Of a DNA stretch of 42,739 nucleotides, positions 24,308-33,834 are shown in pieces; position 1 is the first letter of the stretch; every line of letters begins with the position of its first letter. The DNA lies in assembly GCA_012519285.1 (NCBI GenBank), contig JAAYQN010000060.1:1-42739 (forward strand), in the 5' to 3' direction. The translations under genes and the position numbers were made by a program. The stretch comes from Clostridiales bacterium (GTDB lineage: Bacteria > Bacillota > Clostridia > Christensenellales > HGM11417). The notes beneath the pieces are model-generated. The model ran no database searches. It worked only from the letters and a program-made list of their open reading frames with translations, and was not told where the DNA came from.

Positions 24308-27133
24308 TTAAAGGATATTCAGCTTTTTCCTCAGGAAAAGACCCGTCTGACTGGCGGGATTTTGCGCCACCTCTTCGGGAGTGCCGCAGGCCACCACCAT
24401 TCCCCCGGCGTCCCCCCCTTCAGGCCCGAGGTCGATGATGTAGTCCGCCACCTTTATCACGTCGAGGTTGTGTTCCACAACGATTACGGTGTTTCCGCCG
24501 TCGGAAAAGCGCTTAAGGATTTTTATCAGCTTGTACACGTCGTCCACGTGCAGTCCCGTGGTGGGCTCGTCGAGGATGTAAACCGTCCTGCCCGTGCTCC
24601 TCTTGGACAGCTCGGAGGAGAGCTTTACCCTCTGCGCCTCGCCGCCCGAGAGCGTGGTGGAAGGCTGACCCAGCCTGATGTACCCGAGGCCCACCTCTTT
24701 GAGCGTCTGCAGCTTGTTGCGGATGGCAGACAGGTTCTCGAAGAAATCGTATGCCTCGTCCACGGTCATCTCCAGCACCTCGTAGATATTCTTGCCCTTG
24801 TAGCGCACCTGCAGCGTCTCCCTGTTGTACCTCCTGCCGTGGCAGACCTCGCAGGGAACGTAGATGTCGGGCAAAAAATGCATCTCTATCTTTATTATCC
24901 CGTCGCCCTTGCAGTGCTCGCACCTTCCGCCCGGCACGTTGAAGGAAAAGCGCCCCGAGCGGTACCCCCTCTCCCTGGCGTCCGGCGTCTCGGCAAAGAG
25001 TTCCCTGATTAAGGTGAACACCCCGGTATAGGTTGCGGGATTGGAGCGTGGCGTCCTGCCTATGGGGCTCTGGTCAATGGCTATCGCCTTGTCAAGCCCC
25101 TCGAACTCTATGCTGTCGAAATTGCCCTGGAAAATGGAAGATTTGTTGAGCGTCCTGGCAAGGTATGGGTAGAGTATCTCGTTTATCAGGCTTGATTTGC
25201 CGCTGCCCGAAACCCCCGTATTGCAGGTGAAAAGGCCTATGGGTATATCGACGTCGATATTCTTTAAATTGTTCTGCCTCGCTCCCCTTATCTTTATAAA
25301 GCCGTGCTCGGGCTTTTTCCTCTCCTCGGGCACGGGTATGAATTTCCTGCCGCTTAAGTATTCGGCGGTGATGGAGTCTGCCTGCAGGATTTCTTCATAT
25401 GTGCCCTGCGCCACTACCTCGCCGCCGCCTATGCCCGCGCCGGGGCCTATGTCGATGATATGATCTGCCTCCTTCATGGTTTCCTCGTCGTGCTCCACCA
25501 CTATCACGGTGTTGCCGAGGTCGCGCAGGCTCTTGAGCGTGGCGAGCAGCTTGCCGTTGTCCCTCTGGTGGAGGCCTATGCTGGGCTCGTCGAGGATGTA
25601 CAGCACGCCCGTAAGGCCGCTGCCTATCTGAGTGGCAAGCCTTATCCTCTGCGCCTCGCCGCCCGAGAGGGTGCCCGCGCTGCGGCTGAGAGTGAGGTAA
25701 TCCAGGCCTACGTTTGTCAGGAAATTGAGTCTTGAGTAAATCTCGTTGAGTATCCTCTCGGCTATCATCAGCTCTACGTGGGTTATGCGGCCCTTCAGCC
25801 CGAGGATAAATTCCTTCAGCCTGGAAATTGAGAGCTCGCACACCTCGTGGATGTTTTTGTCCCCCACGGTGACTGAGATCGCCTCTTTCTTGAGCCTCTT
25901 TCCGCCGCATACCTCGCAGGGCATGACCTTCATGTACTTTTCTATCTCAGCCTTGACGTACTCGCTGGTGGTCTCGCGATATCTCCTGGCGAGGTTGTTC
26001 ATTATGCCTTCGTAAGGCGCCTCGTATTTCCCGTGGAAAGTGGAGGAGCGGTACTCCATCTCCAGCTTCTCGTCGCCCGTGCCGTATAAGATTATGTCGA
26101 TTATGCGGCGGGGAAGGTATTTTACCGGGATGTCAAGGCTGAAGTTGTACTTTTTTGCGAGCGCCTTGAAGTACATCTCGCTTATCTTGCCGTTCTCTAT
26201 GTTCCAGCCCGAAATGCTGAACGCTCCCTCGTTTATGCTCTTTTCCCTGTCGCCGATGACGAGGTCCTCATCCAAAACCTTCTTAAAACCCAGGCCGTGG
26301 CAGGCGCCGCAGGCGCCGAAGGGGCTGTTAAAGCTGAATAAACGGGGCTCTATCTCCTCTATGCTTATGTTGCATTCGGTGCAGGCGTACTTAGTGCTGT
26401 AAGGGATGGGCTTGCCGTCGGCGTTGACGCTGACAAGGCCCTCGGTAAGCCTGAGCGCCGTCTCCAGGCTTTCGGCGAGGCGTTTTTCGATGCCTTCCCT
26501 TATCACCAGCCTGTCCACTATTATGCTGATGTTATGCCTTACGTTCTTGTCCAGCCTTATCTCGTCCTCGAGGCTGACCACCTTGCCGTCTATGTTTGCC
26601 CTGACGAATCCGCTCCTGCGGTAGTAGGCGAACTCCTTGGCATACTCGCCCTTTTTGCCCCTCACCACAGGGGCCTCGAGCATTACCTTGGTGCCCTCGG
26701 GCATTGCCATTATGCTGTCCACTATGGTGTCGACGCTCTGGCGTGTTATCTCCCTGCCGCATTCGGGGCAGTGGGCGTGGCCTATGCGCGCGAAGAGAAG
26801 TCTCAGGTAATCGTAAACCTCGGTGACGGTGCCCACGGTGGAGCGGGGGTTGTTTGATGTGGACTTTTGGTCGATGGCGATGGCGGGCGAAAGCCCCTCA
26901 ATGGAGTCCACGTCTGGCTTTTCCATCTGCCCTAAAAACTGGCGCGCGTAAGAGGAGAGGCTCTCCACGTAACGCCTCTGCCCCTCGGCGTATATTGTGT
27001 CAAAGGCGAGCGTGGACTTGCCGCTTCCCGAAAGGCCTGTAAGCACCACCAGCTTGTCGCGCGGGATTTTTACGTCTATGTTTTTTAGGTTGTGTTGCCT
27101 TGCGCCCTTTATCTCTATATATTCCTGCCTCAT
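24308..27133 (-). CDS. uvrA: Excinuclease ABC subunit A
   Basis: UvrA is the damage-recognition ATPase of nucleotide excision repair, forming UvrA2B2 on DNA. The 941 residues contain two ABC cassettes: Walker [10 protein letters not shown] near 32-40 and GVSGSGKSS in the second half. Each has the LSGGEAQR signature, plus three zinc modules (CPEC/CGREI near 121, CTEC...CGACHGLG near 250-280, and CEHC...CEVC near 740-770). The length is typical. It overlaps the uvrB stop codon by four bases (ATGA type), so the two are translationally coupled, in the order uvrB-uvrA usual for Firmicutes. Confidence 0.98.
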   Translation of the reverse strand: MRQEYIEIKGARQHNLKNIDVKIPRDKLVVLTGLSGSGKSTLAFDTIYAEGQRRYVESLSSYARQFLGQMEKPDVDSIEGLSPAIAIDQKSTSNNPRSTVGTVTEVYDYLRLLFARIGHAHCPECGREITRQSVDTIVDSIMAMPEGTKVMLEAPVVRGKKGEYAKEFAYYRRSGFVRANIDGKVVSLEDEIRLDKNVRHNISIIVDRLVIREGIEKRLAESLETALRLTEGLVSVNADGKPIPYSTKYACTECNISIEEIEPRLFSFNSPFGACGACHGLGFKKVLDEDLVIGDREKSINEGAFSISGWNIENGKISEMYFKALAKKYNFSLDIPVKYLPRRIIDIILYGTGDEKLEMEYRSSTFHGKYEAPYEGIMNNLARRYRETTSEYVKAEIEKYMKVMPCEVCGGKRLKKEAISVTVGDKNIHEVCELSISRLKEFILGLKGRITHVELMIAERILNEIYSRLNFLTNVGLDYLTLSRSAGTLSGGEAQRIRLATQIGSGLTGVLYILDEPSIGLHQRDNGKLLATLKSLRDLGNTVIVVEHDEETMKEADHIIDIGPGAGIGGGEVVAQGTYEEILQADSITAEYLSGRKFIPVPEERKKPEHGFIKIRGARQNNLKNIDVDIPIGLFTCNTGVSGSGKSSLINEILYPYLARTLNKSSIFQGNFDSIEFEGLDKAIAIDQSPIGRTPRSNPATYTGVFTLIRELFAETPDARERGYRSGRFSFNVPGGRCEHCKGDGIIKIEMHFLPDIYVPCEVCHGRRYNRETLQVRYKGKNIYEVLEMTVDEAYDFFENLSAIRNKLQTLKEVGLGYIRLGQPSTTLSGGEAQRVKLSSELSKRSTGRTVYILDEPTTGLHVDDVYKLIKILKRFSDGGNTVIVVEHNLDVIKVADYIIDLGPEGGDAGGMVVACGTPEEVAQNPASQTGLFLRKKLNIL

Positions 27134-29085
27134 GCCTTCAGCCTCTTGCGTAGCTGCGCTATGGTGTTGCGAAGTTTAATCGCCGCCTCAAAGTCGAGGT
27201 TAGCCGCCGCGAACCGCATCTGCGCCAAAAGCCGCTCGATCTCCTTGGGAATGTCGTTCAGGTCGACCGTGAGCGGGTCGGACAGCTTCTTGGTTATCTC
27301 CAGCGTGTTCTTGACTTCCTTGACTATGGTCTTGGGCGTTATGTTGTGCTCTTTGTTGTACTCCATCTGCTTATTTCTACGGCGACGGGTCTCCTCTATC
27401 GCCCTCTGCATGCTGCCGGTGACGGCGTCTGCGTACATGATGACCCGCCCCTTGATATTCCTCGCCGCCCTGCCTATGGTCTGAATCAGCGAGGTCTGGC
27501 TGCGCAGAAAGCCTTCCTTGTCGGCGTCGAGTATGGCGACCAGCATAACCTCGGGAAGGTCCAGCCCTTCCCTCAAGAGGTTGATTCCCACGAGCACGTC
27601 GAACTCGCCCGAGCGCAGCCCGTTGACTATGTCCACGCGCTCGAGGGTGTCTATCTCGCTATGCATGTAGCGCACCTTTATTCCCTGACCCTTGAGGTAA
27701 TTGGTCAGGCTCTCGGCCATCTTTTTGGTGAGGGTGGTGACGAGCACCCTGCCGCCTTCAGTCACGGTCTTGTTTATCTCGGAGATAAGGTCGTCGACCT
27801 GGCCCTTTACGGGGCGCACCTCGACCTCGGGGTCGACTAGCCCAGTGGGCCTTATAATCTGCTCGGCGACGTTGCCCGCGCGCGAAAGCTCGTAGGGGGC
27901 GGGCGTGGCGGAAACGTATATCACCTGCGTTATGCGCTCGTTGAACTCCTTAAAGGTGAGGGGCCTGTTGTCGTAAGCCGCGGGCAGCCTGAAGGCATAG
28001 TCCACGAGGTTTTTCTTCCTCGAGTAGTCGCCATTGTACATTGCCCTAATCTGCGGCAGGGTCATGTGGCTCTCGTCGATGAACATTATGTAGTCATCGG
28101 GAAAGTAATCCAAGAGGGTGTACGGCGGCTCGCCGGGCTTTCTGCCATCGAAATACCTCGAGTAGTTCTCGATTCCGTTGCAGTAGCCCACTTCCCTCAT
28201 CATCTCGAGGTCATAATTTACCCTCTGCTTTATCCTGTGCGCGGCGATTATGTTGCCTTCGTCCAAAAACTCCCTGTGCCTTATCTCGAGGTCCCGCTCG
28301 ATTTCCTCGAGCGCCCTCTTTAAGATGTCGCTTTCCACAGCATAATGGGTGGCGGGGAAAACCATGGCGTGCCTAAGCTGCGACACAACCTTGCCCGAGA
28401 CCGCCTCTATCTCGCATATCCTCTCTATCTCATCGCCAAAGTATTCCACCCGCAGCGCCACCTCGGTATGGCTTGCGGGAAAAATCTCTATGACGTCCCC
28501 CCTCACCCTGAAGGTGGAGCGGCGAAACTCCATCTCGTTCCGCTGGTACTGGATGTCTACCAGCTTCGAGATGAGCTTGTCCATGGGGTATTCATGCCCC
28601 GGCCTCAAAGATATGCTCAGCTTAAAGTATTCCTCGGGGGCGCCCAGGCCGTAGATGCAGGAGACCGAGGCGACGACGATGACGTCCCTTCGCTCGGCGA
28701 GGGAGCTGGTGGCGGAATGCCTCAGCTTGTCTATCTCGTCGTTTATTGACATATCCTTTTCTATATAGGTATCCGTGCTGGGGATGTAGGATTCGGGCTG
28801 GTAGTAGTCGTAATAGCTCACGAAGAATTCCACGCGGTTTTCGGGAAAAAATTCCCTGAACTCGTTGCAAAGCTGGGCGGCGAGAATCTTGTTGTGTGCG
28901 ATGACGAGGGTTGGCCTTTGCATTCTCTCTATGATGTTGGCCATGGTAAAGGTCTTGCCGCTGCCCGTGACGCCAAGCAGCACCTGTTCCCTGAGGCCCT
29001 GTTCTATGCCGTCTGCCAGGCTCTCGATGGCCTGGGGCTGGTCCCCGAAAGGCTTGTATTTTGATTTAATCTTAAAGCGGCTCAT
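27130..29085 (-). CDS. uvrB: Excinuclease ABC subunit B
   Basis: UvrB verifies damage handed over by UvrA and recruits UvrC. The 651 residues include Walker [10 protein letters not shown] near 38-46, the beta-hairpin region with [12 protein letters not shown] near 92-103, DESHM, the helicase motif VI block QTIGRAARN, and the C-terminal UVR domain ([20 protein letters not shown]) that contacts UvrC. The start overlaps by four bases the stop codon of a small membrane-anchored protein gene, so uvrB is coupled to genes on both sides. uvrC is not in the window. Confidence 0.98.
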   Translation of the reverse strand: MSRFKIKSKYKPFGDQPQAIESLADGIEQGLREQVLLGVTGSGKTFTMANIIERMQRPTLVIAHNKILAAQLCNEFREFFPENRVEFFVSYYDYYQPESYIPSTDTYIEKDMSINDEIDKLRHSATSSLAERRDVIVVASVSCIYGLGAPEEYFKLSISLRPGHEYPMDKLISKLVDIQYQRNEMEFRRSTFRVRGDVIEIFPASHTEVALRVEYFGDEIERICEIEAVSGKVVSQLRHAMVFPATHYAVESDILKRALEEIERDLEIRHREFLDEGNIIAAHRIKQRVNYDLEMMREVGYCNGIENYSRYFDGRKPGEPPYTLLDYFPDDYIMFIDESHMTLPQIRAMYNGDYSRKKNLVDYAFRLPAAYDNRPLTFKEFNERITQVIYVSATPAPYELSRAGNVAEQIIRPTGLVDPEVEVRPVKGQVDDLISEINKTVTEGGRVLVTTLTKKMAESLTNYLKGQGIKVRYMHSEIDTLERVDIVNGLRSGEFDVLVGINLLREGLDLPEVMLVAILDADKEGFLRSQTSLIQTIGRAARNIKGRVIMYADAVTGSMQRAIEETRRRRNKQMEYNKEHNITPKTIVKEVKNTLEITKKLSDPLTVDLNDIPKEIERLLAQMRFAAANLDFEAAIKLRNTIAQLRKRLKA

Positions 29086-29438
29086 AGTAGCATGAGTATT
29101 CTGGTGATTAAAAATCCGAGTAAGGCCGTGGCTATGGTGAGAATTATCTTGAAATACACCATCCTGCGGTAGTGCAAAAGCTCCCTGTCAAAGCCCTGCC
29201 CCTTGGCAGTGAGCGCGATGCAGTAGACGCGCTCGCCCTTGCTGTCCTCGCTCTCGATGAGCTCGAAGTAGCCGTCGTACTCCAGCGTCTTCAGGATGTC
29301 CTTCAATTCCCTCTTTGAGATGTCAATGTTGTAGGGAATCCTTTTAAGTATCTCAATGGGCGGAAGCAGGACGGTACTCTTTCCGCCGCTTAAGTCCAGG
29401 ATTGCCTTTAAGACATACTTTTCCTTTTTGTTCAGCAT
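29082..29438 (-). CDS. Small tail-anchored protein with winged-helix-like head, coupled to uvrB
   Basis: I do not recognise a named family. The 118 residues form a charged head of about 90 residues with a winged-helix-like pattern: helix [16 protein letters not shown], helix [19 protein letters not shown], then a beta wing ending [11 protein letters not shown]. One C-terminal hydrophobic helix ([18 protein letters not shown]) follows, with almost nothing after it. The neighbour at 29505 has the same plan and similar residues (YFEL..SE..VYCIAL against YIKC..SDENVYCLAP), so the two are paralogues. The ATG at 29438 was preferred to GTG at 29447. The stop overlaps the uvrB start (ATGA), implying coupled translation with DNA repair genes. 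Confidence 0.8.
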   Translation of the reverse strand: MLNKKEKYVLKAILDLSGGKSTVLLPPIEILKRIPYNIDISKRELKDILKTLEYDGYFELIESEDSKGERVYCIALTAKGQGFDRELLHYRRMVYFKIILTIATALLGFLITRILMLL

Positions 29439-29504
29439 AACCCCCACCGATTACTTTGCATTAGTGCATTTGGCAGCGCCTCAAGATAGGCGCCTCGACT
29501 TTGC

Positions 29505-29876
29505 CTACCCCAATAAGGAAATTATTATCGCGTGTATCACCGCGCCCAGCGCTCCCCCGAGCACGGAGCCCAAAAACGCCATGACCACCAGCCTGCCGTA
29601 GGAGAAGTGGTTTTTCATCTTCTCTTCCAGCGTCTCCTTGTACAGGCGCCCCTTGGGGAGCGGGGCGAGGCAGTACACGTTTTCGTCGGAGTATTTGCAC
29701 TTTATATATTCCCTCTCCTCAAGGTAGCTTATTATGTCGGCGAGGCCATCCTTGTCGGGGCGCATCTTGGACGGTATCTGCGCCAAAAGGTCTTCGCATT
29801 TTATAATCTTGTAGGAGCCTTCCTCGCACATGCCGTTTATGGTAAGCAGCACCATTTCCGTTCTCTTGTCAAGCAT
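29505..29876 (-). CDS. Small tail-anchored protein with winged-helix-like head, first gene of uvrBA operon
   Basis: This is the 123-residue paralogue of the next gene: helical head (MLDKRTEMVLLTINGMCEEG, then LADIISYLEEREYIKC), wing-like ENVYCLAPLPKGR, and a C-terminal hydrophobic helix of about 25 residues (VVMAFLGSVLGGALGAVI) running almost to the end. GGAGG lies eight bases before the ATG and a strong promoter about 70 bases upstream. The 66-base gap to the second copy contains a small hairpin (GCGCCT/AGGCGC, 29476-29493). A DNA-binding head fixed to the membrane beside uvrBA suggests sensing or positioning, but the function is unknown. Confidence 0.8.
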   Translation of the reverse strand: MLDKRTEMVLLTINGMCEEGSYKIIKCEDLLAQIPSKMRPDKDGLADIISYLEEREYIKCKYSDENVYCLAPLPKGRLYKETLEEKMKNHFSYGRLVVMAFLGSVLGGALGAVIHAIIISLLG

Positions 29877-29926
29877 TTTTTAACCCTCCAAAACCTGCCA
29901 AATAGAGGTAAAAAATCCGACATCCC

Positions 29927-29942
29927 AAAAACCATTGTTTTT
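29927..29942. promoter_or_regulatory. Palindrome at the uvrBA operon start, candidate LexA/SOS box
   Basis: AAAAAC-CATT-GTTTTT is a perfect 16-base inverted repeat overlapping the predicted transcription start. It keeps the AAC-N4-GTT core of the Firmicutes LexA box (CGAAC-N4-GTTCG) but lacks the outer C/G bases, so the assignment is tentative. Confidence 0.45.
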
Positions 29943-29943
29943 A

Positions 29944-29972
29944 AGTATATCACATTCCCGCACGTTTTGCAA
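29944..29972 (-). promoter_or_regulatory. Promoter of the uvrBA operon
   Basis: TTGCAA (29967-29972), exactly 17 bases, then TATACT (29944-29949) with extended -10 TGA. It drives the two small membrane-anchored genes and uvrB-uvrA. Confidence 0.78.
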
Positions 29973-30105
29973 TTTATAAATAGTATAAGTAAAAGATATT
30001 GCTTTAAACAAACGATGTGGTAAATGTTGTAAATAAATCTGGCGTGTCAAATAAGCGGTTGTAATCCTCCTTGCGGTTTCTTTTGGCGCAAAAAGGGCAA
30101 TCTTA

Positions 30106-30134
30106 TTGACTTTTCATTTCTCTTGTGATAAAGT
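30106..30134 (+). promoter_or_regulatory. Promoter for the XRE-cupin/ligase operon
   Basis: TTGACT (30106-30111) and TAAAGT (30129-30134) are 17 bases apart. The predicted start is near 30141, leaving a leader of about 130 bases before the TTG start codon. Confidence 0.65.
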
Positions 30135-30173
30135 AAATATCAAAAAAACCCCTGCAGGACGGACGTTTTTTAT

Positions 30174-30206
30174 CGCAAAGCGGGCATTTTGCGCTTTGCG
30201 GCTTTT
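30174..30206 (+). promoter_or_regulatory. Terminator-like hairpin inside the XRE-cupin leader
   Basis: CGCAAAGCG (30174-30182) pairs perfectly with CGCTTTGCG (30192-30200), followed by GCTTTTAAT. It sits between the promoter and the coding start, so it could attenuate the operon. The T run is short. Confidence 0.5.
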
Positions 30207-30272
30207 AATAGATTTCGGGCTAAGGCGGACGCGTGTTTATATTTTATTGCCAAAAAAGGAGGTTTCATTACC

Positions 30273-30839
30273 TTGGAAAAAATCAAGCAGATCGCCGAGA
30301 GGATTAAGGGGCTTAGGACCATTTTGGAGTTCTCCCCCGAGGAGATGGCAAAGGTGTGCGGCGTCAGCGTTGAGGAGTACCTTGCGGCGGAAGAGGGGAA
30401 ATACGATTTCTCCTTTACCTTCCTCTACCACTGCGCAAACAAATTCGGCGTAGACATAGCAGAGCTGGTATCGGGCGAGGCGCCGAAGCTCTCCCACTAC
30501 ACCATAACGAGGGCAGGCAAGGGGATGCCCATCGAGAGAAGGCAGGGGTTTAAGTACCAGCACCTGGGGCACCTCATGAAGAACAGGAAGGCCGAGCCCT
30601 TCAGGGTTCTGGCGAGGTACAGCGAGGAGGAGCAAGGAAAGCCAATTGAGCTCTCGAAGCACGAGGGGCAGGAATTTGACTACATCTTAAAGGGCAAGCT
30701 CAGGTTCCAGTTTGAGGACCATATAGAGATATTGAACGAGGGGGACGCAGTGTACTACGATTCCGGGCACGGGCACGGAATGATAGCGACGGGCGGCGAT
30801 GACTGCGAGTTTCTGGCAATCGTGTTCAAAAAGGAGTAG
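30273..30839 (+). CDS. XRE-type transcriptional regulator with C-terminal cupin domain
   Basis: The 188-residue protein has an N-terminal helix-turn-helix of the XRE type (about 1-65, LEFSPEEMAKVCGVSVEEYLAAE). A beta-rich cupin domain at about 105-185 contains KHEGQEFDYILKGKLRF and the second cupin motif GDAVYYDSGHGHGMIA. Such HTH-cupin proteins usually sense a small ligand and control the adjacent gene. The start is TTG at 30273, with AAGGAGG ten bases upstream; the longer frame has no binding site. The acyl-CoA ligase begins five bases after the stop, so the pair is one operon, a combination I know from other Clostridia. Confidence 0.9.
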   Translation: MEKIKQIAERIKGLRTILEFSPEEMAKVCGVSVEEYLAAEEGKYDFSFTFLYHCANKFGVDIAELVSGEAPKLSHYTITRAGKGMPIERRQGFKYQHLGHLMKNRKAEPFRVLARYSEEEQGKPIELSKHEGQEFDYILKGKLRFQFEDHIEILNEGDAVYYDSGHGHGMIATGGDDCEFLAIVFKKE

Positions 30840-30844
30840 TTTTT

Positions 30845-32500
30845 ATGGAACTTATCTATAAAAAATATGTCATCGATGAGACGGACGAGAACGGGGTATT
30901 AAAGAGCATAAAGTTTAAGTATAATGACGATTTCAACTTCGGCTTTGACGTCATTGACGCGCTCGGCGACAAGATTCCAGGCAAGAGGGCGATGGTGTGG
31001 GTGTCCGAGCGCGGCGAGGAGAAGGTGTTTACCTTCCGCGACATAAAGGTTTACTCCTCCAAAGCGGCAAATTACTTCAAGTCGCTCGGCATAAAAAAGG
31101 GCGACAGGGTGATGCTCATTCTAAAGAGGGATTACCAGTTCTGGTACGCGATAAACGGGCTGCATAAGGTGGGCGCCATAGCTATCCCGGCGACACACCT
31201 TCTCACCAAGGAGGACCTCATTTACAGGTTCAACGCCGCAGGAGTCAAAGCCGTTGTTTGCGTGGGAGAAGAGCCCATCCTCACGAGCATTGAAAACGCC
31301 CTGCCCCACTCGCCCACCGTCACGATTCTGTCCATAACAAAGACGCACAGGAAGGGGTGGGACAACTTCGACGACGGCGTGGAGAAGGCGTCGGATTACT
31401 TTCCTCGCTCCGCAAATTCCAACAAGGCGGACGACCTGATGTTGATGTACTTTACCTCGGGCACGACGGGGTACCCAAAGATTTCGTCGCACAGCTTTAC
31501 ATACCCGCTTGGGCACGTGTCCACGGCAAGGTTCTGGCACAACGTCGACCCCGACGGGCTGCACCTGACGGTGTCCGACACGGGCTGGGCAAAATCCATG
31601 TGGGGCAAGCTTTACGGCCAGTGGCTGTGCGAGGCGTGCATTTTCACCTATGATTACGAGAAATTTGTGGCGCACGATATTCTGACGCTGATTCAAAAGT
31701 ACAAGATAACTACCTTCTGCGCGCCGCCCACCATCTATCGCTTTTTCATCAAGGAAGACCTGTCAAAATACGACCTCTCGTGCTTAAAGTACGCCACCAT
31801 AGCGGGCGAGGCGCTCAATCCCGAGGTATACAATCAGTTCTTAAAGCACACGGGCGTAAAGCTAATGGAGGCTTACGGTCAGACCGAGCTCACCGTGACG
31901 GTGGGCAACTTCGTGGGGATGACGCCCAAGCCGGGCTCGATGGGAAAGCCCAACCCGCAATACGACGTCGACCTCATCGACGAGCACGGAAACAGCGTGC
32001 GCCCCGGCGAGATTGGCGAAATAGTGGTGTACACTCACAATCCCGCCTGCGGCTTCTTCAAGGGTTACTATATAAACGGCAAGGTGGAGCCCGCCTGGGG
32101 AGAGGACAACATCTACCACACCGGCGACACCGCGTGGAAGGATGAGGACGGATACTACTGGTACGTGGGCAGGACGGACGACCTCATCAAGTCCTCGGGT
32201 TACCGCATAGGGCCCTTCGAGATAGAGAGCGTCATAATGGAGCTTCCGTACGTGCTCGAGTGCGCCGTAACCGGCGTCCCCGACCCCATAAGGGGAACGG
32301 TGGTAAAGGCGACGATAGTGCTCGCCAAAGGATACGAGCCCTCGGAAGAGCTCAAGAAGGACGTGCAAAACTACGTCAAAAAGCATACCGCCCCCTACAA
32401 ATACCCCCGCATAGTGGAGTTCGTGAGCGAGCTGCCAAAAACCATAAGCGGCAAGATAAGAAGGGTGGAATTGAGGGAGAAGGACAAAAAGCAAGGTTAA
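30845..32500 (+). CDS. AMP-forming acyl-CoA synthetase (ANL superfamily)
   Basis: This activates a carboxylic acid with ATP to an acyl-adenylate and transfers it to CoA. The 551 residues contain the ATP motif YFTSGTTGYPK near 199-209, AYGQTE near 344, the hinge GRTDDLIKSSGYRIGP near 439-454 and the C-terminal acylation lysine in KTISGKIRR (Lys537). The overall shape matches the medium-chain or acetyl-CoA synthetase-like branch. The exact acid is not evident, and aromatic, branched or medium-chain acids are all possible. It is the second gene of an operon with an HTH-cupin regulator that probably responds to the substrate or product. Confidence 0.93.
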   Translation: MELIYKKYVIDETDENGVLKSIKFKYNDDFNFGFDVIDALGDKIPGKRAMVWVSERGEEKVFTFRDIKVYSSKAANYFKSLGIKKGDRVMLILKRDYQFWYAINGLHKVGAIAIPATHLLTKEDLIYRFNAAGVKAVVCVGEEPILTSIENALPHSPTVTILSITKTHRKGWDNFDDGVEKASDYFPRSANSNKADDLMLMYFTSGTTGYPKISSHSFTYPLGHVSTARFWHNVDPDGLHLTVSDTGWAKSMWGKLYGQWLCEACIFTYDYEKFVAHDILTLIQKYKITTFCAPPTIYRFFIKEDLSKYDLSCLKYATIAGEALNPEVYNQFLKHTGVKLMEAYGQTELTVTVGNFVGMTPKPGSMGKPNPQYDVDLIDEHGNSVRPGEIGEIVVYTHNPACGFFKGYYINGKVEPAWGEDNIYHTGDTAWKDEDGYYWYVGRTDDLIKSSGYRIGPFEIESVIMELPYVLECAVTGVPDPIRGTVVKATIVLAKGYEPSEELKKDVQNYVKKHTAPYKYPRIVEFVSELPKTISGKIRRVELREKDKKQG

Positions 32501-32505
32501 ACGAT

Positions 32506-32530
32506 AAAGCCCCGCATTTGCGGGGCTTTA
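32506..32530 (+). terminator. Terminator after the acyl-CoA synthetase
   Basis: AAAGCCCCGC/GCGGGGCTTT (32506-32515 and 32520-32529) forms a ten-base-pair stem with a four-base loop. It starts five bases after the stop; the T tract is only the end of the stem plus TAATTG. Confidence 0.8.
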
Positions 32531-32697
32531 ATTGTGGAAAGATATTTGTTTTTACATAGAATAAGCTATTAAAATAAATTCCTTATATTTCTCATAAATT
32601 CCCTTATGGGTATTATTAGCATCCCGTTCGCCTCTCTTATTATTATGGTATAATTGTGCCACAATAACACCACGATGTCAATGTGTTTTTAAGCAAT

Positions 32698-32718
32698 AAA
32701 AACCCCGCCGTAGCGGGG
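32698..32718 (-). terminator. Terminator after rpsI
   Basis: CCCCGC/GCGGGG (32713-32718 and 32703-32708) with loop TACG, a stable tetraloop-like turn, is followed by five T on the minus strand, seven bases after the stop codon. Confidence 0.9.
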
Positions 32719-32724
32719 AGAATT

Positions 32725-33138
32725 TTAACGCTTTGAGAATTGCGAGGCCCTTCTGGCCTTCTTGAGGCCGTACTTTTTCCTCTCCTTCATCCTTGGGTCG
32801 CGCGTCAAAAAGCCTGCTTTCTTGAGGGGCGCCTTGTACTCCTCGGACGCCTGCACCAGTGCCCTTGAGATGCCGTGCCTGATGGCTCCCGCCTGGCCGG
32901 TGAAGCCGCCGCCGTACACGTTTACCTCCACGTCGAATTTGTCGAGGGTTGAGGTGAGCTCAAGCGGCTGCCTGACTATAAGCTTGAGTGTTTCAAGGCC
33001 GAAGTAATCGTCGATAGACCTTCTGTTTATCCTTATGTTGCCGCTGCCGTTGGGAATAAGCCTCACGCGGGCGACAGCCTTCTTTCTCCTGCCGGTGCCA
33101 AAATACTGCAACTTCTTCTTCAATGAGACCTTAGCCAT
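32725..33138 (-). CDS. rpsI: 30S ribosomal protein S9
   Basis: S9 is a small-subunit protein whose C-terminal tail reaches the P-site tRNA. The 137 residues start with a short basic extension, then [16 protein letters not shown], the family hallmark. [19 protein letters not shown] follows in the middle, and the protein ends in the conserved ASQFSKR, where the terminal Lys-Arg contacts tRNA. It begins one base after the rplM stop codon and is followed directly by a terminator, so rplM-rpsI is a two-gene unit. Confidence 0.98.
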   Translation of the reverse strand: MAKVSLKKKLQYFGTGRRKKAVARVRLIPNGSGNIRINRRSIDDYFGLETLKLIVRQPLELTSTLDKFDVEVNVYGGGFTGQAGAIRHGISRALVQASEEYKAPLKKAGFLTRDPRMKERKKYGLKKARRASQFSKR

Positions 33139-33139
33139 T

Positions 33140-33583
33140 TTACTTTACCTCACTCAAGTTTATAGCAATTGGCTGTTGCGCTTGATGCTTATGCTCGCTG
33201 CCCCTGTAAACCCTGAGCTTTTTGAGCATCTTTCTGCCCAGGGAATTCTTGGGCAGCATCCCCTTTACAGCGTGCATAACCGCAAAATCAGGCTTCTCCT
33301 GCAGGAGCTTTTTGTACTTTATCTCCTTGAGGCCGCCGATGTAACCGGTAAAGTACCTATAGGTCTTTTGGTCAAGCTTCTTGCCCGTCAGGACCACCTT
33401 ATCGCAGTTGATTACGATGACGTGGTCCCCGCAATCCACGTGCGGGGTGTATGTGGGTTTATGTTTCCCCTTCAGGATCGCCGCAACTCTGCTCGCCAGC
33501 CTGCCAAGGGGTATATCCGTCGCGTCCACTATATACCAATTTCTTTCAACTTCTGACGGCTTAGCCATGTAAGTCTTGGACAT
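33140..33583 (-). CDS. rplM: 50S ribosomal protein L13
   Basis: L13 is an early-assembly protein of the large subunit. The 147 residues contain the expected [46 protein letters not shown] and the basic tail. GGAGG lies at proper spacing before ATG. The gene has a leader of about 245 bases with an intrinsic terminator near its start and a three-way-junction fold. This fits autoregulation of rplM-rpsI, known for other Firmicutes. Confidence 0.98.
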   Translation of the reverse strand: MSKTYMAKPSEVERNWYIVDATDIPLGRLASRVAAILKGKHKPTYTPHVDCGDHVIVINCDKVVLTGKKLDQKTYRYFTGYIGGLKEIKYKKLLQEKPDFAVMHAVKGMLPKNSLGRKMLKKLRVYRGSEHKHQAQQPIAINLSEVK

Positions 33584-33646
33584 TTTTTCCTCCGAACCGA
33601 AAACTGTTGTAAAGTTTTTTAAGCCTCAAAATAGCTACACTGGAAC

Positions 33647-33706
33647 AAAGGCGTGATTGCAAGGCAATCACAGCGTTGTTGTAGCGTGCTTATGCACGCC
33701 GCCTTT
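33647..33706 (-). promoter_or_regulatory. Three-way-junction leader of rplM-rpsI, candidate L13 autoregulatory element
   Basis: An outer stem AAAGGC/GCCTTT (33701-33706 with 33647-33652) encloses two perfect hairpins: GCGTGC/GCACGC with loop ATAA (33684-33699) and GTGATTGC/GCAATCAC with loop CTT (33653-33671). It lies 64 to 123 bases before the rplM start. Autoregulatory leaders binding L13 are described for low-GC Gram-positives; whether this is the same fold needs a covariance search. Confidence 0.6.
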
Positions 33707-33780
33707 TATGAAACAAGTGAAAATACTGCAAAATGTCAACGCTTGCGGCGCTTTCGCTTTGCGATATTTTCTCGGTTATC

Positions 33781-33819
33781 AAAAAAATTTAGGCTTAACG
33801 GGGCTAAGATAAGCCTAAA
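33781..33819 (-). terminator. Intrinsic terminator between truA and rplM
   Basis: TTTAGGCTTA/TAAGCCTAAA (33810-33819 and 33788-33797) forms a ten-base-pair stem, followed by seven T on the minus strand. It can end the truA transcript. Because a promoter at 33835-33863 starts just before it, it may also act as an attenuator of rplM-rpsI. Confidence 0.85.
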
Positions 33820-33834
33820 ATCAAAGACCATTAT

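Noticed and set aside
30237-30662. 141-codon open frame antisense to the HTH-cupin gene
   Set aside because: The plus-strand gene has both domains intact and a ribosome binding site; the antisense frame has neither.
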